Shown: one piece after another, positions 58,638-64,000 of the stretch
Numbering within the stretch: position 1 is the stretch's first letter
How the letters are laid out: each line of letters starts with the position of its first letter
DNA from: Hallerella sp963629575
GTDB lineage: Bacteria > Fibrobacterota > Fibrobacteria > Fibrobacterales > Fibrobacteraceae
NCBI GenBank assembly: GCA_963629575.1
Contig: CAVGIM010000001.1
Coordinates: 1-64,000 of the forward strand
Length of the DNA: 64,000 bases
Reading direction: 5' to 3'
Translations under genes and position numbers: made by a program
The notes under the pieces: model-generated
Databases searched by the model: none
What the model saw: only the letters and a program-made list of their open reading frames with translations
Told to the model about the DNA's origin: nothing

Positions 58638-60894
58638 AAGACCGCTTGGAATTCTCTTGTGGGTGATGCTGCATGTCGCCCTGGTTGTCGCGGTCGTTTT
58701 CGCCTATCCGTGGAAAATCGACAGGAATCTTTTTTCCATTGTTCCCGGTTCGAAAATTTCGCGGGACATCCAGAACGCGGAAGCGATTTTTTCGAAACGT
58801 TCCGCTCTGCAGATGATGCTTTTTGTCGGAGATTCCAGTGCGCAAAACGCGATGGCCGCCGCGGAAGAAATCGGCGAGATGCTTCGGCAAAGCGAACAGG
58901 TTCAGGCGGCGTCCTGGACCGTTTCGGATTCCGCATTCCGGGAATTTTCCGATTTTGTCTTTGCAAACCGTTTTTCCCTGCAAGATCCGTCCATTTTAAA
59001 ACAGGATGATTCGATCGCGGCCGAAACGTTTTACCAAAATGCGCTGAACCGGATTTTCGGATCTTTTGGAATGGGGCATTTTTCGCGGCTAGACGAAGAT
59101 CCATACCTGCTCTCGTCGCTTTCGGAAGAACGCCTTTTGAAGAATCTTTCGGTCTTTTCCGGGAACCTGACGCTTCGGGAAAACTGCCTGACGGTGCAGG
59201 ATTCCGGAATCACTTACGTCTTCGTCAATGCGCGTCTCGATGAAAACGCTCCGTCCTTTGCGTCGGATTCGCATATCCTTCTGGAACTGGAACGGAAAAT
59301 CGGTTCCTTGCGCGAAAAGTATCCGAATCTTCGCGTCGAGAAATCCGGCGTTCCGTTTCACAGCTACGAGAGTTCCGGGCAGGCGCAGAGAGAAGTCGGC
59401 TGGATTTCCGGGATATCGGTAGCGGTCATTTTTGTCTTGTTGCTTGCGACATTCCGCTCGCTAATCCCGATTTGCGCTACGCTTGTTTCTATCTTGATCG
59501 CGATCCTTGCCGCTACCGGAGCGACTCTTGCGGCATTTCACGAAATTCACATTTTCACTTTTGTCTTTGGTACGAGCGTCATCGGGGTGAGCATCGACTA
59601 TGCGCTTCATCATTTTGCCGACCGGGGCGCGCGTCTGCGGAGCATGCTTCTTGGCTTTATTACGACGGAGCTTGCCTATCTCGCCCTGGGAATTGTCAAT
59701 TTCCCGCTGTTGCGGCAGATGGCCTTCTTTTCGATGGTGGGGCTTGCGTCCGCATTTCTGTCCGTTGTTCTGGTCTTTCCGAAAATTTCGAAACAGGTCT
59801 GTGTCCAAAGTCCGAGACTTCTTCGGCTCTCGCAAATCATCCTTGCGGGTTATTCCTGGGCGGAAAGGCTTCCTCGCGCGCTTCGCTACGGTCTGTGGGG
59901 CGTCGGGTTGCTCGCCCTTGTTCCTGGATTTTTCCAGATGCAGGTGCAAACCGATATCCGTTCAATGTATCGTCCGCCGGAGTCTCTGTGGAACTCGGAA
60001 GTGAAAATCCAGCGCTGGGTGAATTCGGGAATTTCTCCGGCTTACTTTATCGTGAGCGGAAATTCCGAGGAGGAACTTCTGGAGCGGGAAGAAGGGCTTT
60101 CGAAAAAATTGCGGTTGGCGGAAAAGGATTCGCTATTGAAATCCCATCTTTCGCTGTCTGAATTTTTTCCGTCCGCCAAAAGACGCGCCCAGATGGATTC
60201 CGCCTTGCGGCGCATCTTGCCTATTCGCTACCGGGAGCTTTGCAAGGCTCTGGGTGTCCATCCGGAAAAGGGGTGGGAACATCCTGTGGAAAAAAATGTC
60301 GAGATCCCGGAACAACTGGAAAGCATGCGCCAGACGCTCTATCTTGGAAAACTGGGCGAAAGATTCTATAGCGTGGTCTTGCCGTTGCATGTTCATGAAA
60401 AATTCGACATCGAGGCGTATGAGGATCCGGAAAACGGAATCTATGCGGTAAACAAGATGCAGACGGTCAATGCGGCCTTGACGGAACTTTCCTCTTCCGC
60501 CCTGTCGCTTGTCGCCTTTGCCTATTTTGCCGTATTCTTCATTCTTTCGTTTGTCTATACCTGGACGAATTCCCTGCGTGTCGTACGCGCTCCGATTCTC
60601 GCCTGTCTTTTTACCCTGTCTGTTCTCGGCTACATGCAGATTCCGATAAACTTCTTTGTCATCGTCGGATTGATTCTTACGCTTGGAATTGGAATCGACT
60701 ATGCCCTGTTCTTCAAGGATTCCGAAAGCCATGCGGATTCGACCGCGCTCGCGGTGATGCTTTCCGCGCTGACGACCCTTGTTTCCTTTGGAACCTTGGC
60801 GTTCAGCCATTTCGCTCCGATTTCCGTTTTCGGCTTGACGGTCCTTTTGGGAATTTCGATGTGTTTTCTGCTTTCGCCCTGGACGAGAAACTAG
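58621..60894 (+). CDS. MMPL/RND-type exporter (ApeM-like)
   Basis: This 757-residue protein has 12 predicted membrane segments in two repeats, each with a large periplasmic loop. The transmembrane motif GTSVIGVSIDYALHHF and its second copy GLILTLGIGIDYALFF contain the proton-relay Asp residues. It is the expected exporter of the aryl-polyene lipid. ATG 58621 overlaps the LolA gene by 17 nt. Confidence 0.88.
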   Translation: MNSENRRPLGILLWVMLHVALVVAVVFAYPWKIDRNLFSIVPGSKISRDIQNAEAIFSKRSALQMMLFVGDSSAQNAMAAAEEIGEMLRQSEQVQAASWTVSDSAFREFSDFVFANRFSLQDPSILKQDDSIAAETFYQNALNRIFGSFGMGHFSRLDEDPYLLSSLSEERLLKNLSVFSGNLTLRENCLTVQDSGITYVFVNARLDENAPSFASDSHILLELERKIGSLREKYPNLRVEKSGVPFHSYESSGQAQREVGWISGISVAVIFVLLLATFRSLIPICATLVSILIAILAATGATLAAFHEIHIFTFVFGTSVIGVSIDYALHHFADRGARLRSMLLGFITTELAYLALGIVNFPLLRQMAFFSMVGLASAFLSVVLVFPKISKQVCVQSPRLLRLSQIILAGYSWAERLPRALRYGLWGVGLLALVPGFFQMQVQTDIRSMYRPPESLWNSEVKIQRWVNSGISPAYFIVSGNSEEELLEREEGLSKKLRLAEKDSLLKSHLSLSEFFPSAKRRAQMDSALRRILPIRYRELCKALGVHPEKGWEHPVEKNVEIPEQLESMRQTLYLGKLGERFYSVVLPLHVHEKFDIEAYEDPENGIYAVNKMQTVNAALTELSSSALSLVAFAYFAVFFILSFVYTWTNSLRVVRAPILACLFTLSVLGYMQIPINFFVIVGLILTLGIGIDYALFFKDSESHADSTALAVMLSALTTLVSFGTLAFSHFAPISVFGLTVLLGISMCFLLSPWTRN

Positions 60895-60901
60895 CGATTT
60901 T

Positions 60902-60909
60902 TATATTTG
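60902..60909 (+). promoter_or_regulatory. TATATTTG promoter element before the DUF3261 lipoprotein gene
   Basis: Exact TAnnTTTG match 7 nt after the exporter stop and 16 nt before ATG 60926. GGAG (60916-60919) precedes the ATG. It suggests a second transcription start inside the cluster. Confidence 0.55.
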
Positions 60910-60925
60910 CCGTGCGGAGATTTGG

Positions 60926-61639
60926 ATGAAACTGCCTAAGGTCACTTTTAAAAATTCCATTTTCAAGAATTTGGCTATGACGCTTCGCGCGGGCTCGTCA
61001 CTTCTGTCTTCGCTTGGTCTTTCTCCCATTTTTTCGACCAAGGCGGTTTTTAGAGGTTCCCTTGAATTTTGGAAACTGGCGCTTCTCGCCTGCGCGCTGG
61101 TCGCCGTGGGCTGCTCGTCGCAGCGTGCCCTTGCCGGGAGTTCGGCGCGAATCTTTTATTCCGACGCGCGTTCCGTGCCGCTGATTCCCCCATGGGAAAA
61201 TACCCTTTTTACGGAAGAGAACCAGCATCTTTCGGGAACTTTTGGCGACAGAAACTTTTCGGGGGAATCCTGGATGCTTCTGAGCGATTCGACCATTCAC
61301 GTGATGCTTTTCGGGAACATCGGAAACACGCTTGCGGAACTGGTCTATACAAAGGATTCCGTTTCTTTCGAGAGTTCCGTGATGGACGTAAAGAAGGTCA
61401 AGCCGGAATACATTCTGGCGGACATCCAGTTCTGCTATTATCCGAAAGAGATCCTGGAACGAAATTTCTCCGCCGCGGGATTTTCCTTTGTGGAAGAACG
61501 TCGGGGAAAAGTCTTGACGCGAAAGCTCCTGGAAAACGGAACGACGATTTTAAGAATGGAAAGAACGGCGAATCGAATTTTCCTGAAAAATGAACTTCGG
61601 GACTATTCCTATTCCATCGAGTTCGAGAACTTGCCATGA
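60926..61639 (+). CDS. DUF3261-type lipoprotein with repeat-encoded N-terminal extension
   Basis: This 237-residue protein occupies the place of the DUF3261 lipoprotein in aryl-polyene clusters. The lipoprotein signal FWKLALLACALVAVGC (Cys63) comes after about 45 residues. Those residues are the translation of a dispersed palindromic repeat (codons about 6-47: VTFKNSIF...AVFRGSLE). No start codon lies between the repeat and the signal, so the repeat must be read through. The start at 60926 has a promoter and a GGAG site. The repeat residues may lengthen the n-region without abolishing export. Confidence 0.75.
   Translation: MKLPKVTFKNSIFKNLAMTLRAGSSLLSSLGLSPIFSTKAVFRGSLEFWKLALLACALVAVGCSSQRALAGSSARIFYSDARSVPLIPPWENTLFTEENQHLSGTFGDRNFSGESWMLLSDSTIHVMLFGNIGNTLAELVYTKDSVSFESSVMDVKKVKPEYILADIQFCYYPKEILERNFSAAGFSFVEERRGKVLTRKLLENGTTILRMERTANRIFLKNELRDYSYSIEFENLP
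60937..61062. repeat. Dispersed palindromic repeat inside a coding sequence
   Basis: Left end AAGGTCACTTTTAAAAATTCC, core TATGACGCTTCGCGCGGG, right end TTTTTAGAGGTTCCCTT. It is inserted in frame after codon 4-5 of the lipoprotein gene, with no stop codon and a length preserving the frame. Confidence 0.85.
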
Positions 61640-62820
61640 GCGATCCTCTATACATTCACGATTTCGATCTGTGCACATCGATAGGCCTTGACAGGGAATC
61701 GGTCTGGAAGGCCCTTTGCAAGGGTGAAAAACCGAATTTTATCCTGGAAAATTTTTGCGGAAAGGAGCGCCTGGTCGGAAAAATTCCCGATGCGGAACTT
61801 TCTCCCGTTAAAAATCCGATGTATGACAACCGTGTCAATCGACTTTCCGAAAAGGTCCTTTCCCGCATGGAAAGGACGATTCTCGAGACTGTGACAAGAT
61901 TCGGAGCGGATCGTGTCGGCGTGTTTGTCGGATCGAGCGACAATGGTTCCGAGGAGTCGCTTTCGGCGTTGAAGTTCTTTCGCGAAAACGGCTCTTTTCC
62001 AGAAGGTTATTCCCTGAAAAGGCAGCAGGCTGATTTTGCCGCGGAATTTATCGCGGACCGCTTTCGTTTGAAAGGTCCGGTCTTTACGCATTCCTCGGCG
62101 TGTGCGTCGAGCGCGAGCGCATTTGCATCGGCAAGGAACTGGCTTTCTGCCGGTCTGTGCGATGCGGCGATCGTCGGCGGTGTCGATATTGCGTCCCTGA
62201 TGGTCGTTCTCGGGTTCGATTCGCTCGAAGCGGTTTCCCTCTCTCCGACCAATCCTTTTAGCCGAAACCGGTCGGGACTTACCATTGGCGAAGCGGCGGC
62301 GTTCTTTGTCGTTTCCTTGCGCAGAGGAAATGCGAAAGTCATGCTGACGGGAATCGGGGAAAGCGCGGATGCGGATCACGTGACGGCTCCGCGGGCAGAT
62401 GGGGCAGGCGCCCGACTGGCAATGGAAAAGGCTCTTGCCGATGCGGGAATCTCTCCGCCGGACATCGATTACATCAACTTGCACGGGACAGGGACAAGGC
62501 TGAACGATGCGATGGAAAGCGTCGCTGTGCACGAAGTGTTCGGAAACGGAATTCCGGCGAGTTCGACAAAGGGATTGACCGGACACACCCTGGGAGCTTC
62601 TGGCGCTCTCGAAGCGGCCTTCTGCTGTCTTGCCCTTTCGGAGAGAAACGCAGAACGTCTTTTGCCTGTACATCGCTTTGACGGCGAGCGAGATCCCGCG
62701 CTTCCCGAAATTCGCCTGGTATCGCCTGGCGAAAGCTCTCCCCGGCTGAAAACGTGCATGAGCAATTCATTCGGGTTTGGCGGATGCAACGTTTCGCTTG
62801 TGCTGGAGAAAATCGAATGA
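61636..62820 (+). CDS. apeO: Beta-ketoacyl synthase (ApeO-like)
   Basis: This 394-residue condensing enzyme has the Cys-His-His triad: C156 (THSSACASSA), H283 (HGTGTRLND) and H317 (GHTLGASGA). It is an active KS rather than a chain-length factor. It extends the polyene chain on ACP. It overlaps both neighbours by 4 nt. Confidence 0.9.
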   Translation: MSDPLYIHDFDLCTSIGLDRESVWKALCKGEKPNFILENFCGKERLVGKIPDAELSPVKNPMYDNRVNRLSEKVLSRMERTILETVTRFGADRVGVFVGSSDNGSEESLSALKFFRENGSFPEGYSLKRQQADFAAEFIADRFRLKGPVFTHSSACASSASAFASARNWLSAGLCDAAIVGGVDIASLMVVLGFDSLEAVSLSPTNPFSRNRSGLTIGEAAAFFVVSLRRGNAKVMLTGIGESADADHVTAPRADGAGARLAMEKALADAGISPPDIDYINLHGTGTRLNDAMESVAVHEVFGNGIPASSTKGLTGHTLGASGALEAAFCCLALSERNAERLLPVHRFDGERDPALPEIRLVSPGESSPRLKTCMSNSFGFGGCNVSLVLEKIE

Positions 62821-63281
62821 CAGAGTTTGACACGCGGGAAAAGTTGTCTCGCCTGGTTCCTCATCGGGGAAAGATGCTCCTGCTCGACAGAATCGTTTCC
62901 GCCGATCTCGAACAGGTGCAGATAGCGACGGAAGTCGATATCTCGGATCGGTGCATGTTCTTTGCGGAATCCCTTGGCGGCGTTCCGGTCTGGATTGCGT
63001 TTGAATATATGGCGCAAAGCGTTTCTGCCTTGACCGGGCTTTTTGGAATCCGTACAGGCACGCCTCCGCGGATGGGATTTATCTTGAGCGTAACGAATTT
63101 TTGTGCGGAAGAATCCGTGTTCCTGCAAGGAACGACGGTACGCCTCGAAGTTCGGCAAACGTTGCGTGTCGATATGACCGTTACGTTCGAAGGGAAGGTT
63201 CTTGTCGGCGGAAAAGTCATCGCCAAGGCGACAATCAACGCTTGCGAAGTCGATGACCCGAAAAAAGTTCTAGGAGTATAA
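62817..63281 (+). CDS. apeP: Hotdog 3-hydroxyacyl-ACP dehydratase (ApeP-like)
   Basis: This 154-residue FabA/FabZ-type protein has H16 in VPHRGKMLLLDRI and the central helix FEYMAQSVSALTGLFG. It dehydrates the hydroxyacyl intermediate, making the second dehydratase of the cluster beside the fused one. Confidence 0.88.
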   Translation: MTEFDTREKLSRLVPHRGKMLLLDRIVSADLEQVQIATEVDISDRCMFFAESLGGVPVWIAFEYMAQSVSALTGLFGIRTGTPPRMGFILSVTNFCAEESVFLQGTTVRLEVRQTLRVDMTVTFEGKVLVGGKVIAKATINACEVDDPKKVLGV

Positions 63282-63282
63282 C

Positions 63283-64000
63283 ATGGAAAGCGAAAAACGC
63301 GTCTTGGTGACCGGAGCGAGCGGAGGAATCGGACTCGCTATCGTTCAGAATCTACTGGAAGCCGGTTACCGCGTCGTTGCGCACTGCAATCGCCATGCGG
63401 AATCGCTGAAACCGCTAGAAGAACGGTTCTCGAACCGCTTGGGCATTGTGCAGTTCGACGTGAGCGATCGAGAAAGCTGCAAGGAAACTATCGAAAAGGA
63501 CATTGCGGAAAACGGCGTCTATTACGGGGTTGTCCTTTCTTCGGGAATTTGTCGCGATGCGGCGTTTCCGGCAATGTCCGATGATTACTGGGACAAGGTA
63601 ATCGACGTGAACCTGGACAGCTTTTACAACGTGCTGAAACCGATTGTCATGCCGATGTGCCGCAAGCGCCAAGGACGCATCGTGACGATTTCTTCGGTTT
63701 CGGGAGTGATCGGAAACCGAGGGCAGGTCAATTATAGCGCAAGCAAGGCCGGTCTTATCGGAGCGACCAAGGCCCTCGCCACGGAACTCGCCAGCCGAAA
63801 CATCACGGTGAACAGCATCGCGCCCGGCGTAATCGAAACGGAAATGATTCGGAACGCTCCACTAGACATGATCTTGCCGTCGATTCCGATGCGCCGTGTC
63901 GGAAGGCCCGAAGAAGTCGCGGCGACCGTCGCTTTTCTGCTTTCGGACGGAGCCGCCTACATCACCCGTCAAGTTATTTCTGTCAACGGAGGTCTTGCGT
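63283..64000 (+). CDS. apeQ: 3-oxoacyl-ACP reductase (ApeQ/FabG-like), 3' end cut by window
   Basis: At least 239 codons, reading MESEKRVLVTGASGGIGLAI. It has the SDR cofactor motif TGASGGIG, the catalytic Ser in ISSVSG and Tyr-Lys in NYSASKAG, and VNSIAPGVIETEM. Only the last few residues of a FabG are missing at 64000. TAGGAG lies upstream. It reduces the ketoacyl-ACP formed by the KS. Confidence 0.9.
   Translation, partial: MESEKRVLVTGASGGIGLAIVQNLLEAGYRVVAHCNRHAESLKPLEERFSNRLGIVQFDVSDRESCKETIEKDIAENGVYYGVVLSSGICRDAAFPAMSDDYWDKVIDVNLDSFYNVLKPIVMPMCRKRQGRIVTISSVSGVIGNRGQVNYSASKAGLIGATKALATELASRNITVNSIAPGVIETEMIRNAPLDMILPSIPMRRVGRPEEVAATVAFLLSDGAAYITRQVISVNGGLA

Noticed and set aside
1..64000. 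CRISPR arrays, rRNA or tRNA genes, intact insertion sequences
   Set aside because: I found no regularly spaced repeats, no tRNA cloverleaf-like stretch in the short intergenic gaps, and no transposase-like protein.

Overview
The window comes from a Fibrobacter-like bacterium of the Fibrobacterota/FCB group. Two genes (32101-32622, 38235-39332) carry the FISUMP domain (Fibrobacter succinogenes major paralogous domain). A surface-anchored GH5 glycanase has a Ser-rich lipoprotein linker, pilin-like sequences resemble those of Fibrobacter, and many promoters match the Bacteroidota-type TAnnTTTG element. Coding density is high and base composition is moderate, except for an AT-rich accessory segment at the left end.

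Layout. 1-2.9 kb: accessory region with two pilin 3' cassettes lacking their 5' ends (one cut by the window edge), a RelB/DinJ-PIN toxin-antitoxin pair, a nucleotidyltransferase pair with an operator-like palindrome, a 51-codon gene and one copy of a dispersed palindromic repeat. 2.9-9.8 kb: batE/batD, a ModF-like tandem ABC ATPase, crcB, mrp plus a DUF971 gene, and a short primary-type sigma factor. 9.8-18 kb: two TPR envelope proteins, a small gene behind a palindrome, prmC/prfA, a NERD-domain protein and a FadL-type barrel. 18-28 kb: tcdA, the GH5 lipoprotein, and a phosphate regulon (porin, pstC, pstA, pstB, phoU, with divergent pstS of permuted domain order). 26.6-41.1 kb: azlC/azlD, tag, xthA, an AspT/YbjL-type transporter, a lysR flanked by two identical palindromes, FISUMP proteins, a split ThrE exporter, a flavodoxin lipoprotein, an MFS exporter, dapB, hemB, serC and a degenerate HD protein. 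41.2-48 kb: one co-directional envelope run (GH57-like, STAS, lytic transglycosylase, TolC, MlaC, a membrane protein, rsuA). 48-53 kb: HU, dus, aqpZ, lysA with a CBM48 protein, rpe.

53-64 kb: an aryl-polyene (APE) gene cluster running off the right edge. It has two ACPs, a fused ApeG-ApeH-ApeI protein, glycosyltransferase, acyltransferase, thioesterase, LolA-like carrier, MMPL exporter, DUF3261 lipoprotein, ketosynthase, dehydratase and ketoreductase (partial). These would build an aryl-primed polyene on an ACP, attach it to a lipid and move it to the outer membrane.

Three structural themes go beyond ordinary annotation. First, pilin cassettes begin at an identical 18-bp junction and have toxin-antitoxin genes between them. 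Second, a dispersed palindromic repeat of about 60-160 bp occurs at seven loci, and one copy is read in frame as the N-terminus of the DUF3261 lipoprotein. Third, TAnnTTTG-like promoter elements repeatedly sit exactly 4-6 nt before start codons, which predicts leaderless mRNAs.
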